Source: Usitatibacter rugosus | GTDB taxonomy: Bacteria > Pseudomonadota > Gammaproteobacteria > Burkholderiales > Usitatibacteraceae | Assembly (NCBI RefSeq): GCF_013003965.1 | Contig: NZ_CP053069.1 | Span: 2,511,419-2,575,418 of the forward strand | Length of the DNA stretch: 64,000 nucleotides | Reading direction: 5' to 3' | Part shown: one piece after another, positions 16,610 to 25,346 of the stretch | Numbering within the stretch: position 1 is the first letter of the stretch | Layout: the number at the start of each line of letters is the position of its first letter | The notes under the pieces: generated by a model | Told to the model about the DNA's origin: nothing | What the model saw: only the letters and a program-made list of their open reading frames with translations | Databases searched by the model: none | Position numbers and translations under genes: made by a program

Positions 16610-17584
16610 CTAGCGGCGACTCTGGTAGGTCTTGCGCGCCGCGTAGGCACGCAGGTATTGATCGAGCACAGCCTGGTCGACGACGTACTCGGTCTTGTCC
16701 CCGGCGACCAACTCCACCCTCTCCTGCTCGCTGAGGACCTTGCCCGAGTCCGGCTCGAAGAAAACCTTCGGGGGCGACCGCGAACCACTGAAGCTGTAGC
16801 AGCGCGACAGGTTGGTGGAGCCGGCGGGACTGATCAGGTAGTAGCAGCCTCCCACGGAATTCAGCGTGTTGAACTGGTAGGTGAAGAATTCGTCGATGGT
16901 GATCCCGGGATTCAGGAGTCCCCAGAAGTCGTTCTGCGTGGAGTAGCCCGCCAGCACGTCGGTATTGAACTGGTCGCGCCCGACCGCGTAGAAATCGCCG
17001 GCAAATTGCGCCGCGATCAGCGAGCCGCCGAAAGTGAAGCGATCCGTGAACGTGGTCGTGGAGAGCGTGTAGGTGTGGCTCCACGTTCCGCCGACAAGGC
17101 GCTCGGTCTTTTGCCGGCTGGTCTCGACAGCCGGCGCGGGCCCGCTGGTGTTGTAGATCGTCCGGGTGATGGACTTCACGGCGCTCACGCCGTCGATGGT
17201 GAACGTCAGCGTCCCGGCGCTCGTGCCGCTGAACGTCGCCGTGAAGAAGCCCACCTGCTGGACTCCCGCGGTCGATCGCCACTGGGTGGTCAACGGTTGC
17301 CCGTTGCCGGCCCGGTAGAGCGCTCCGGAGCAGGAATTGCCCGATACACGGCAATCGGTCACCACGTACCACGTGGGATAGCCCGAGGCGTCGTAGGTGT
17401 AGAGCGTGACGAAGATGATGTGGAACTGCTGGGTGAAGGCCGCGCCCCACCCCGACTCCGAGGCATTCCACCACAAGCCCTCGATATTGGTCGGGTTCTT
17501 GCCGGCGATGTCGATGGTGAACTGCGCCTGGGCGGAAGAGGAGATACCGAGCGCTGCGAGCAGCGCGAAGAGCCAGCGTTTCAT
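16610..17584 (-). CDS. Secreted protein with N-terminal WWN-ESGWG domain, unknown C-terminal half
   Basis: A 324-residue exported protein (signal MKRWLFALLAALGISSSAQA). Residues about 34-145 are one copy of the domain found twice in the convergent gene: GLWWNASESGWGAAF, then TLYTYDASGYPTWYVV, two cysteines (about 78 and 85) and a GTLTFTIDGVSAVKSITR ending that closely parallels the end of the other copies. The C-terminal half has no recognised family; it contains a cysteine pair (GGCYYL, SRCYSF) and ends with basic, helical sequence (RAYAARKTYQSRR). The two genes end 22 bp apart, tail to tail. Function unknown. Confidence 0.75.
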   Translation of the reverse strand: MKRWLFALLAALGISSSAQAQFTIDIAGKNPTNIEGLWWNASESGWGAAFTQQFHIIFVTLYTYDASGYPTWYVVTDCRVSGNSCSGALYRAGNGQPLTTQWRSTAGVQQVGFFTATFSGTSAGTLTFTIDGVSAVKSITRTIYNTSGPAPAVETSRQKTERLVGGTWSHTYTLSTTTFTDRFTFGGSLIAAQFAGDFYAVGRDQFNTDVLAGYSTQNDFWGLLNPGITIDEFFTYQFNTLNSVGGCYYLISPAGSTNLSRCYSFSGSRSPPKVFFEPDSGKVLSEQERVELVAGDKTEYVVDQAVLDQYLRAYAARKTYQSRR

Positions 17585-17819
17585 GTGCGCCCCTTGTGTT
17601 GTTGTTGCGCCAACCTACGCCTCAAGGGGGCCGAATGCGTGCTGAAAATTCGGCGCTCCGGGGCCGACTAGTGCACGTATCCCGCGAATGCTGCTGTAGG
17701 ACTGCGGAATCTGTTGTGTTCGTCGCGCTGGCTTGTCAACCTAACGACTCGCTCACGCATTGCAGTGAGATCGCGCGACTCGAGAGCGTCACGATCGCGC
17801 ATTCTCCTGGGGGGGAAAT

Positions 17820-19214
17820 ATGGGGAGATTCCAGGGCGGTCCACAGGCGGCGCTCCTCGTCGCCGGCGTCGCATTGGCGTTGGGCGGTGCTGCGCTGTTC
17901 GGCATCATCGCGCATACGAGAACGCCGTTCTTCGAGCGGGCGGGCACGGCGCCCCCCGATTCGGCTCCGCCGGGCAGGCCCACGCAGATGGTGAAGTCAT
18001 CGCGATGGAATCCCGTCAAGCTCGCGCCGCCGCAACCCCTGCCCCCCGATCCCCCTGCCCCGACGCAAACCGCCGATGCGGGATCCCCGCAGGGTCCGCC
18101 GGAACCGGTGCCGCCCGAGTCGCTCTCGCAGCGCGAGTACGTCGTGGTCGTGCTAAGCCCCGAGGCCAAGCCGCGCCAAGACGAGTCCTTCGAGGCGAAC
18201 TTCCCCGAGCCCGTACCTGCCGAGACGAAGGTCGCCGCGGCCCCACAAGCAGAGCTGCCCAAGGTCGCAGAAATCAAAGTCGCGGAAGTGAAGATCGTTG
18301 AGCTCGCGCGCGTGAAGACAAGCATTTCGAAAGCGAAGCCGGCCGAACCGAGGCGCGTCGATCCGAAGCCCGTCGAACCGAAAGTGATCGAAGCGAATCG
18401 GGGCAAGCCGAAGCCGGCTGACGTCAGGGTCGCCGTGGCGAAGCCCAGGCCTGCCGAACCCAAGGTGGTCGTCGTGGCGAAGCCGGCCAAGCCGAAGCCC
18501 GCCGAAGTGAAGATCGCCGAAGTAAAGCGCGTCGAGCCGAAGCCGGTCATCGTGAAGGTCTCGACCGTGAGGGCTGCCGAGCCCAGGCGCGTCGAGACGA
18601 AACGCCCGGCAATCGAGATGAAAGCGGCCGAGGCGAAACGCGTGGTCGAGATCCGGACCGCCGAGGCGAAGCTGGCCGAGACGAAGCGCGCGGCGGAACA
18701 GCTCGCCGCCGAAACAAAGCTGGCGGAAACGAAACGCGCGGCCGAGATGGTCGCGGCGGAATCGAAGCTCGCGGAAACGAAACGCGCCGCCGAAATGGTG
18801 GCGATCGAAGCGAAGCTGGCCGAAGCGCAACGCCTGGCTGAAATGAAGGCTGCGGACGCGCGGCTCGCCGAGAAGAAGCGCGCCGTCGAAGCGACGCTGG
18901 CCGAGGCGAAGCTCGCGGAGGCGAAGCTCGCCGAAACGAAACGCGCGATCGAAATCACCGCGGCCAGGGCCCCTTCGGTGATGCCCGCCGTTGAAACCCG
19001 TTCGCAGGCCGGAGGCTCGAGGTACGTGTCCTGCGACACGTGCGGCACGGTCGCCTCGGTGCTCTCGCGCTACCTGCTGCGCGGCGAGAACGGGTGGGAG
19101 GTTCGCGTGAACTTCGCGGGCGGCGCCACCCGGGTTTTCACGTATCCCACCCACCCCGGTTTCGCGCACGGGCAGCGGGTTCGAATCGAAGCCGGACGGC
19201 TTACGCGGATGTAG
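17820..19214 (+). CDS. Membrane-anchored AExK-repeat protein with small C-terminal beta domain
   Basis: A 464-residue protein with one N-terminal membrane segment (about 10-30, AALLVAGVALALGGAALFGI), a proline-rich stretch (70-125), then about 270 residues of alanine/glutamate/lysine repeats. The first part is PAEPK-like (extended); the second (about 265-380) repeats KLAETKRAAEMVAAE-like 14-15-residue units and should form a long helix, as in TolA. The last 60 residues (YVSCDTCGTVASVLSRYL ... FTYPTHPGFAHGQRVRIE) form a compact beta domain with a CDTC pair, resembling the C-terminal part of SlyB/17-kDa-antigen lipoproteins. It could span the periplasm to the outer membrane. A GGGGGG ribosome binding site precedes the ATG. 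Confidence 0.65.
   Translation: MGRFQGGPQAALLVAGVALALGGAALFGIIAHTRTPFFERAGTAPPDSAPPGRPTQMVKSSRWNPVKLAPPQPLPPDPPAPTQTADAGSPQGPPEPVPPESLSQREYVVVVLSPEAKPRQDESFEANFPEPVPAETKVAAAPQAELPKVAEIKVAEVKIVELARVKTSISKAKPAEPRRVDPKPVEPKVIEANRGKPKPADVRVAVAKPRPAEPKVVVVAKPAKPKPAEVKIAEVKRVEPKPVIVKVSTVRAAEPRRVETKRPAIEMKAAEAKRVVEIRTAEAKLAETKRAAEQLAAETKLAETKRAAEMVAAESKLAETKRAAEMVAIEAKLAEAQRLAEMKAADARLAEKKRAVEATLAEAKLAEAKLAETKRAIEITAARAPSVMPAVETRSQAGGSRYVSCDTCGTVASVLSRYLLRGENGWEVRVNFAGGATRVFTYPTHPGFAHGQRVRIEAGRLTRM
18618..18959 (+). repeat. Internal tandem repeat encoding a charged single helix
   Basis: The DNA repeats units of about 42-45 bp built from codons for AETKLAETKRAAEM-type sequence. At least five units are recognisable (KLAETKRAAEQ, KLAETKRAAEM twice, KLAEAQRLAEM, RLAEKKRAVEA). 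The regular codon phase makes the antisense frames open and gives them a false pentapeptide-repeat look. Confidence 0.75.
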
Positions 19215-19238
19215 GTATTCCGCGTAGGCCTCGGCCTC

Positions 19239-20459
19239 CTATCGCAACGACTTGAACGCCGCGCGCATCTCCGATGCGAAGAGCAGCGGCTCTTCCCACG
19301 CCGCGAAGTGCCCCCCTTTGTCCACCTCGTGGAAATACGAGAGGTTCGCGTAGCCTCGCTCCGCCCAACGCCGCGAGGGCTGGTAGATCTCGCCGGGGAA
19401 GACAGTGAACGCCGCGGGGATGGAGAACTTCTTGGGGCCGAAATACGGGGGCTTGTTGTCCCAGTAGCTGCGGGCCGAAGAGACCCCGGTGTTGGTCAGC
19501 CAGTAGAGGGTGATGTTGTCGAGCACGTCATCCCGCGTCAGTCGCTCCGGAGGTTGTCCCTGCGTGGGCGTGCGCATCGCCGCGAGGACCGTCGCTGCCG
19601 GCTGGTCGTCGCCGTCGCCGTGATCGATCAGCCAGGCCGCGAGGGCGACCGGCGAATCGGCGTGTCCGTAGAGCGTCTGCGGACGTGTCGCCATCTCGAT
19701 CGCGTACCCCGCGTTTCGGGTGAAGAAGACCCTCAGCTTGTCGAGCGCGCGTCGCTCGAGGTCGGAGAGATCGGACGGCGGCGGCGCTCCGGCCTGGAGC
19801 GTGTTCGAGATGTCCTCCGGGAGGGCGAAGAGGAAATTCGTGTGAATGGCCACGAGCTCCGCGGGGGCTTCGACGGCCATGGCGTCCGTGATCTGTCCGC
19901 CGACGTCGCCGCCCTGCGCGACGTATCGCATGTATCCCAGGCGGCGCATCAGCTCGATCCAGGCGCGGGCCATGCGGGCATGGCTCCAGCCGGTCGTCGC
20001 CGGCTTGCCCGAGAATCCATAACCGGGAATCGACGGGATCACGACATCGAAGGCATCCTTCGCTCGGCCGCCGAAGGCCGTGGGGTCGGTGAGCGGGCCG
20101 ACGAGCTTGATCTGCTCCAGGATCGAGCCGGGCCATCCGTGCGAGACGATGACGGGCAACGCGTCCTCGTGCTTCGAACGCACGTGGATAAAATGGATGT
20201 CGAGCCCGTCGATCCGGGTCACGAACTGGGGCAGCGCATTGAGCTTCGCTTCGCACTTGCGCCAGTCATAGTCCGTCGCCCAGTAGCGCGCGAGATCCTG
20301 GAGCGGCCCGAGCGGCACGCCCTGCGACGTGTCCGCGACGGTCTCTTTCTCCGGCCACCGCGTGGCCTGGATGCGCCGTCGAAGGTCATCGAGCTCGGCT
20401 TGGGACGCGTGATAGATGAACGGTCGGATCTCGGTGCTGCTGGCAACAGTCGTGTCCAT
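19239..20459 (-). CDS. Epoxide hydrolase, EHN type (paralogue 1)
   Basis: A 406-residue cytoplasmic protein with the N-terminal EHN domain followed by an alpha/beta hydrolase fold. The oxyanion motif is HGWPGS (107-112), the nucleophile Asp185 in QGGDVGG (paralogues have GGDWG), and the catalytic His is in GGHFAAWEEP near the C-terminus. The family hydrolyses epoxides to diols. The start MDTTVASSTEIRPF matches the start of paralogue 2 (MDTIASSTEIRPF), supporting 20459. It lies 78 bp downstream of doxX on the same strand and is the last gene of the island. Two more paralogues lie at 26930-28105 and 28190-29512. Confidence 0.92.
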   Translation of the reverse strand: MDTTVASSTEIRPFIYHASQAELDDLRRRIQATRWPEKETVADTSQGVPLGPLQDLARYWATDYDWRKCEAKLNALPQFVTRIDGLDIHFIHVRSKHEDALPVIVSHGWPGSILEQIKLVGPLTDPTAFGGRAKDAFDVVIPSIPGYGFSGKPATTGWSHARMARAWIELMRRLGYMRYVAQGGDVGGQITDAMAVEAPAELVAIHTNFLFALPEDISNTLQAGAPPPSDLSDLERRALDKLRVFFTRNAGYAIEMATRPQTLYGHADSPVALAAWLIDHGDGDDQPAATVLAAMRTPTQGQPPERLTRDDVLDNITLYWLTNTGVSSARSYWDNKPPYFGPKKFSIPAAFTVFPGEIYQPSRRWAERGYANLSYFHEVDKGGHFAAWEEPLLFASEMRAAFKSLR

Positions 20460-20537
20460 GGTCGGGTTCCTTGCGGGAGTGGAGGAGATGAATGCAGCCG
20501 TCCCACGTTGCGCCCGCACCTGCGCGGCCCGCGACCC

Positions 20538-20936
20538 TCAGTCGGGCGGCGATGGCCCCTCTTTTTCGCCGTGACCGTTGACCCGCTTCCATCCGAACAG
20601 ATGCGCGTCGATCGACCATGCACCGGGACCCAGCAACACCAGCGCGGTCGCGATGACGAACACGAAGAACCAGGGAGCCGCGCTGACCTGCTGCGAGATC
20701 GCGATCCACGCCGCAGCACCCGCCGTCATCAATGCCGTAGCCGGCGTCCACAGGCCCGCCACCAGCAAGGCTCCGAGGACACCGATCGTCAATGGAAAGG
20801 CGTTCGCCGCGAGAGGCGCCGCACTATTCATCCGTGCTGCGGCATGGACAATCAAGGCGCCGCCGACCGCCGCGCGCATCAGGAGAAGTCCGGCGCCTGG
20901 AGCACCCCGAGCGAACGAAGAGAAGAGTCTTCTCAC
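20538..20936 (-). CDS. DoxX-like small membrane protein
   Basis: A 132-residue protein with four predicted membrane helices (about 15-35, 48-66, 66-83 and 87-104), the usual DoxX/DoxD-like topology. It begins with GTG at 20936. The short motif LLMRAAVGGALIVHA matches the LRxxxGxxxxxHG opening of DoxX proteins, although Gly is replaced by Ala. DoxX proteins are linked to sulfur and redox metabolism and often sit with oxidative-stress genes. An inverted repeat lies 39 bp upstream of the start, and epoxide hydrolase 1 follows, so doxX probably heads a two-gene unit. Confidence 0.75.
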   Translation of the reverse strand: MRRLFSSFARGAPGAGLLLMRAAVGGALIVHAAARMNSAAPLAANAFPLTIGVLGALLVAGLWTPATALMTAGAAAWIAISQQVSAAPWFFVFVIATALVLLGPGAWSIDAHLFGWKRVNGHGEKEGPSPPD

Positions 20937-20974
20937 GCCCCAAGTCTACGAATGCACCACCCAGGGGCGGTAGC

Positions 20975-21006
20975 CTCGAACGGGGAAAAGACGCCCCTCG
21001 TTCGGG
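20975..21006. promoter_or_regulatory. Operator-like inverted repeat A upstream of doxX
   Basis: A 12-bp half-site CTCGAACGGGGA, an 8-bp spacer, and the inverted half-site CCCTCGTTCGGG. The spacing puts half-site centres 20 bp apart, two turns of the helix. The first half-site is identical to that of element B at 24748-24779 and the spacing is the same. It lies 39-70 bp upstream of the doxX GTG and just after the stop of the response regulator gene. It might instead be an RNA hairpin closing the regulator transcript. Confidence 0.55.
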
Positions 21007-21016
21007 AGGCGATCCC

Positions 21017-21646
21017 TCAGAGGTCGAGGATCCCTCGCTTGAAACCGATCATGGCCGCATGCGTGCGGTCTTTCGCGCCGAGCTTCGAGAGGATATTGCG
21101 CACCTGCCCCTTGATCGTTTCCTCGCTGACGTGGAGCTCGCGCGCGATCTCCTTGTTGGCGTTTCCGCCGGCCACGAGGCGCAGCACGCGAACCTCGGCC
21201 GGCGTCAAGGCACTGTCGGTCGCGTGCTCGGCCAGCTCGTACGAGATCTCGGGAGAGATGGCCTTCTTCCCCGCGTAGACCGCGCGAATCGTGTCGAGGA
21301 GCTCCTTGTGCAGCATGTTCTTGAGCAAGTAGCCGCGCGCGCCGGCCTTGAGCGCCCGGAGCGCCTGGGCATCGCCGGCGAAGGTCGTCAGCACGACCAC
21401 GCGCGCATCCGGGAACTCCCCCAGGATCGCGCTGATCGCGTCGAACCCGCTCATCTCCGGCATCTGCAGGTCCATCAGCGTGATGTCCGGCTTGAGCGTG
21501 CGGAACTGGTGGATGGCGTCGCGGCCGTTCGCCGCCTCGCCGACGAGTGCCATGTCGGCCTGCACGTCGATCAAGCCCGCGATGCCCTGGCGCACCACCG
21601 GGTGGTCGTCCACGCAGAGGATGCGGATTCGTGGTGTCTCGTTCAT
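21017..21646 (-). CDS. NarL/LuxR-family response regulator
   Basis: A 209-residue regulator. The receiver has the acidic pair in VDDH, phospho-acceptor Asp59 (LMDLQMP), Thr in VVLTTFA and Lys109 (YLLKN). The LuxR-type helix-turn-helix occupies about 145-205 (SALTPAEVRVLRLV, NKEIARELHVSEETIKGQV). The start at 21646 overlaps the kinase stop by 4 bp, so kinase and regulator are translationally coupled and surely a pair. Inverted repeats A and B flank the operon and are the obvious candidate binding sites. Targets would be doxX-epoxide hydrolase 1 and its own operon. Confidence 0.93.
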   Translation of the reverse strand: MNETPRIRILCVDDHPVVRQGIAGLIDVQADMALVGEAANGRDAIHQFRTLKPDITLMDLQMPEMSGFDAISAILGEFPDARVVVLTTFAGDAQALRALKAGARGYLLKNMLHKELLDTIRAVYAGKKAISPEISYELAEHATDSALTPAEVRVLRLVAGGNANKEIARELHVSEETIKGQVRNILSKLGAKDRTHAAMIGFKRGILDL

Positions 21647-24600
21647 GTTGCCCCGTGGCCGCTCAACGAAATGGGAACGGCGAGGCCTGCCGGCGGCTGG
21701 AGTGCGTAGGCCTGCCGCGCCGGGATCTTGAGCTCGACCTCCGTACCCGTGCCCTCGCCGCTCCACACCGCGAGCGTGCCCCCGATGTCTTTCGCGCGCT
21801 CGCGCATGCCGTGCAGCCCGAAGTGACCTTCGCGCCCTCCATGCGCCATCACCGCCGGATCCATGCCCTTGCCGTTGTCGCGCACGCGCAGGCAAAGCTC
21901 GCGCTCGTCGTATCGGGTCTCGACTTCGATGCGGGTTGCACCCGCGTGCCGGAAGGCGTTGCGCATCGCTTCCCCAGCGATGCGGAAGAGCTCGTCGCGA
22001 AGGATCGGATGGAGCGCGCGAAGCGAGCCCTGCACTTCCACGCGCAGGTCAGTCACCCGTTGCGGTCCATATTCCGTCGCGAGGCTCTGGGCCAGCGAAC
22101 GGATCGCCTCCGCAAGATCGTTGGCCTCCGTTGCCGACACGCGCAGCCCATGCACGGCGTCGCGGCCTTCCGTCACGGCCGCCGCGGTCTGGTCGATGGC
22201 CTTCACCAGGACATCCCGGCCCTCCGGACTGGGCCAGAGTTGCAGCGCGGTCTGGAAGCGCAACAGCAGTCCCTGGAAGCTCTGCAGCAACGTGTCGTGC
22301 AGGTCGCGTGAAATGCGGAGCCGCTCGTTGACTCGCGCTTCGAGCGTCGCGTTCATCTGGCGCGCGAGGCTCGCCACGCGAAGGCGGTAAAGGCCGAACA
22401 TCAACAGGACGAATGCGGCGACGCATGCCGCCCGGAATTCCAGGGTCTGCCACCACGCCGGGGCGATGGCGAACTCGATGGCGGATTCCTCCTTGCTCCA
22501 CACGCCGTTCTCGCCCGCCGCAGACACGATGAATCGATAGCTGCCGGGAGGAAGATCCGTGTAGGAAGCCACGCGGCGATCTCCAACCGCTTGCCATTCG
22601 GCATCGCGCCCTTCGAGCTTGTGCCGAAACCGGAGCTTCTCCGGCGCGGCGAATGCCAGTGCCGTGTACTCGATCGCGACGTCACGTTGTTGTGGCGGCA
22701 AGCGCAACGCCTGCGTCGGCGAGTAGGGCACGCCGTCGCTGACGAGCTTCTCGACGTGTACCGGCAGCCGCACGTCCACGGCTTTGCGGCGCGTCGGATC
22801 GACGACGTAGAGACCGTCGATTCCCGCGATCCAGATACGGCCATCTCTCGCCTGGACCGCCTTGGGAGTGAAGATCGTGGTCTGCGGCAGCTGTCCCACC
22901 GGGATCCGCGTGCGCTGCATCACGATGCGATCGCGAAAACTCTGCATCGGAACCTTGTTGGCTTCCACGTCGGCCGTCACCGACCATGCGGCGACATCCT
23001 TCCCGTCGAGCTCCACGAGCCCGCAGGTCGTGTACACCCACACCGAGTCACCCTTCGCCAGGCTCCAGTACGTCGAGTTGCAGGGCAAACCGGCGATTGC
23101 CATTCGCCTCAAGGCCCCGTTCCTGAACTGCCACAGGCCGGCACGCGAGGACATCCACACACTGCCGTCCGGCTCGACGCGAAGATGAAGGACTCGCCGG
23201 TTTTCGGCCGTCCCCTGCAGCGAGAACATCGGTTGGACGTTGTCATCGACCCGCTTCGACACCTGGCCCGATGCCTGGCCGATCCACAAGGCGTCGCCGG
23301 ACGGGTCGACCGCGAGGCTGGACACGATCGCATCCTCGCCCGCAGCGGGCCATCCGACGCGCTCGATCTTTCCGCTTGCCGGCATGCGCAGCAAACCGGC
23401 CCTGCGCTGCGCGAACCAGAGGTTGCCCTTTGCATCCTGGACGGCCGCATCGACGGGCCCCCCCGACTCGAGCTCCGCGGGAACGAAGCGCCCGTCCTTC
23501 ACATATCCGCGCTCTGTCGGTGCGGCCGCCCAGATCCGGTCGAGGGGGTCCTCGAAGAGCGCCGAGGATCGCGTGGGCGCGACCTTCTCGAAGCGCCCAC
23601 GGTCAAGCCGATACAAGCCGTCGGAGGTCGACGTCCAGATGACGCCATCCTTCGCCTGCAGCACCGAGAGCACGCGTCCCCCGAGGCCCTGCGCTCGCGA
23701 ATAGACCGTCTCCGTTGCCTCCCGGAAGCGGTTGAGTGCAGTGTGAGTGGAGATCCAGACGTTGCCCTCGCGGTCCTCGAACATGTCCAGCACGAAATCG
23801 CCGGAGAGTCCCTCGGCAACGCGGAACACGTCCGTTCGGTCCTCGAAGATGTGCACCAAGCCGAAGTCGGCCACGCCGAGCCACAGGGCCCCCTCGCGAT
23901 CCCGCAGGAGGCTCATCACACCCTGGCCTTCGATTTCCTCGGGCAGGGGAAACGGCTCGACCTTGCCGTTCGCGAGCTTCAGGAGCGCGCGATTGGTCCC
24001 GACGAGCATCGCGCCGTTCGCGGTTTCCGTGAGCGTCCGGAGAGCCATGATGGGGTGCGGAAGGTCGTACGCTTCCTCTCGTTGGCCTTTCCACTTCCAG
24101 ACTCGATCGCGTCCGCCGATCCAAAGCGCTCCATCCCGGTCGCGATACAACGAGGCGATCACGCGTCCGAAACGACCGTCGCTACCGTGGCACTCAACGG
24201 GCTGCGTCGCACGGAAGGCACAAAGCAAAGCCGAATTCGCCTTGGTCGATCCGGCAACCCACACCGTTCCATCGGGGTCTTCGAGGAGCGCGTTCACGAT
24301 GCTGCCGTCGAACTGCCCGGGCGTGACGAGCTGCGAGTCCTTCCATATCGCGAGACCTCGCGAGGTCGCGATCCACAACGCGCCGTCTCTCGTGCCCAGG
24401 AGCGCGCGCGCCCGGTTGTCCGGAAGCGTGCCCACGGGTGGTCTCCACGGCACGCCGCGAACGCCGTCGAACCGGATGAGCCCGGACGACGTGCCGAGCC
24501 AGAGGTATCCATCGGTGGTCTGCGCGATCGAATCGATCCGTCCGCGGCCCAGCCGTTCGACCCCCTTCCAGACGGAGTGCCCGTACTGGGTCACTTCAAG

Positions 24601-24687
24601 CCGCGGGTCGAGCGCCCACGCAGGTACGGGCCACAGGGCCATGCCTGCTACCAACAACGCGAGAAACCGGAGCGCAGTGACGATCAT
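21643..24687 (-). CDS. Membrane histidine kinase with periplasmic two-component propeller sensor
   Basis: 1014 residues: signal or anchor (MIVTALRFLALLVAGMALW), a long periplasmic region of Reg_prop propeller repeats (units such as YLWLGTSSGLIRFDG, LWIATSRGLAIW, VWISTHTALNRF), a Y_Y_Y domain (about 665-735), one membrane helix (about 745-765), then a HisKA_3 dimerisation domain with His797 (SRDLHDTLLQ) and an HATPase domain with Asn910 and DNGKGM (937-942). Such kinases pair with NarL-type regulators, as here. The start at 24687 is chosen because GGGGGG lies just upstream; an ATG six codons earlier lacks this. The signal sensed is unknown, but the adjacent MsrA/MsrB suggests oxidant or electrophile damage in the envelope. 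Confidence 0.92.
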   Translation of the reverse strand: MIVTALRFLALLVAGMALWPVPAWALDPRLEVTQYGHSVWKGVERLGRGRIDSIAQTTDGYLWLGTSSGLIRFDGVRGVPWRPPVGTLPDNRARALLGTRDGALWIATSRGLAIWKDSQLVTPGQFDGSIVNALLEDPDGTVWVAGSTKANSALLCAFRATQPVECHGSDGRFGRVIASLYRDRDGALWIGGRDRVWKWKGQREEAYDLPHPIMALRTLTETANGAMLVGTNRALLKLANGKVEPFPLPEEIEGQGVMSLLRDREGALWLGVADFGLVHIFEDRTDVFRVAEGLSGDFVLDMFEDREGNVWISTHTALNRFREATETVYSRAQGLGGRVLSVLQAKDGVIWTSTSDGLYRLDRGRFEKVAPTRSSALFEDPLDRIWAAAPTERGYVKDGRFVPAELESGGPVDAAVQDAKGNLWFAQRRAGLLRMPASGKIERVGWPAAGEDAIVSSLAVDPSGDALWIGQASGQVSKRVDDNVQPMFSLQGTAENRRVLHLRVEPDGSVWMSSRAGLWQFRNGALRRMAIAGLPCNSTYWSLAKGDSVWVYTTCGLVELDGKDVAAWSVTADVEANKVPMQSFRDRIVMQRTRIPVGQLPQTTIFTPKAVQARDGRIWIAGIDGLYVVDPTRRKAVDVRLPVHVEKLVSDGVPYSPTQALRLPPQQRDVAIEYTALAFAAPEKLRFRHKLEGRDAEWQAVGDRRVASYTDLPPGSYRFIVSAAGENGVWSKEESAIEFAIAPAWWQTLEFRAACVAAFVLLMFGLYRLRVASLARQMNATLEARVNERLRISRDLHDTLLQSFQGLLLRFQTALQLWPSPEGRDVLVKAIDQTAAAVTEGRDAVHGLRVSATEANDLAEAIRSLAQSLATEYGPQRVTDLRVEVQGSLRALHPILRDELFRIAGEAMRNAFRHAGATRIEVETRYDERELCLRVRDNGKGMDPAVMAHGGREGHFGLHGMRERAKDIGGTLAVWSGEGTGTEVELKIPARQAYALQPPAGLAVPISLSGHGAT

Positions 24688-24747
24688 CAGGCCCCCCTGA
24701 CACAACCCTGCGCTTTATATTGCCAGCAAAGCCGGGACGGCATTCCG

Positions 24748-24779
24748 CTCGAACGGGGAGTAAGGCACCCTCTTTCGAG
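24748..24779. promoter_or_regulatory. Operator-like inverted repeat B upstream of the kinase gene
   Basis: The half-site CTCGAACGGGGA, an 8-bp spacer and the inverted half-site CCCTCTTTCGAG. It matches element A in 12 of 12 and 10 of 12 half-site positions with equal spacing. It lies 61-92 bp upstream of the kinase ATG and about 60 bp after the msrA stop, in the 152-bp gap between them, which holds no gene. Confidence 0.55.
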
Positions 24780-24839
24780 GACTACCAAGAATACGAACGT
24801 TGCCGGTCATCCGGGCCATCGAAATCAAATGACGGCCCA

Positions 24840-25346
24840 CTAGCTCCCGGCGCGGACCGGCAACTTCCAATTCGGCCGGACGAAGTGGCACGTGTAGCCA
24901 TTGGGAGTTCGCTGCAGATAGTCCTGGTGCTCCGGCTCCGCCTCCCAGAAGTCACTTGCCGGAACGACTTCCGTCACGACCTTCCCGGGCCACAAGCCCG
25001 AAGCATCCACGTCGGCGATCGTGTCTTCGGCGATCCGTCGCTGCTCGTCGCTGGTGTAGAAGATCGCCGATCGGTAGCTGCTTCCGACATCGTTGCCCTG
25101 GCGATTGCGCGTGCTCGGATCGTGGATCTGGAAGAAGACCTCGAGGAGCTTCCGGTAGCTGATGCGCATCGGATCGAAGACGATCTCCAGTGCTTCCGCG
25201 TGGCCGTCGTGATTGCGATAGGTCGCGTTCGGGACGCGGCCACCGGTGTAGCCGGTGCGCGTCGACAGGACGCCATCGTGGCGGCGGATGAGGTCCTGCA
25301 CGCCCCAGAAGCAGCCGCCCGCGAGGACCGCTCGTTCCTCAGTCAT
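24840..25346 (-). CDS. msrA: Peptide-methionine (S)-S-oxide reductase MsrA (second copy)
   Basis: A 168-residue MsrA with catalytic Cys12 in GGCFWG and the same layout as the copy at 10303-10812, including a late GYTCHF cysteine. No signal peptide is present, so it should be cytoplasmic. Its start overlaps the end of msrB by 8 bp, giving a coupled pair that repairs both the S and R epimers of methionine sulfoxide. It is the last gene of the run epoxide hydrolase 3, epoxide hydrolase 2, thioredoxin-like, msrB, msrA. The two MsrA copies look like an old duplication within the chromosome. Confidence 0.95.
   Translation of the reverse strand: MTEERAVLAGGCFWGVQDLIRRHDGVLSTRTGYTGGRVPNATYRNHDGHAEALEIVFDPMRISYRKLLEVFFQIHDPSTRNRQGNDVGSSYRSAIFYTSDEQRRIAEDTIADVDASGLWPGKVVTEVVPASDFWEAEPEHQDYLQRTPNGYTCHFVRPNWKLPVRAGS

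Noticed and set aside
17789-19169. Long minus-strand frames opposite the AExK-repeat gene that read like pentapeptide-repeat or Ala/Ser-rich proteins
   Set aside because: They are antisense images of the regular GCC/GAA/AAG repeat codons. The plus frame has a ribosome binding site, a membrane anchor and a conserved-looking C-terminal domain; the antisense frames have none.
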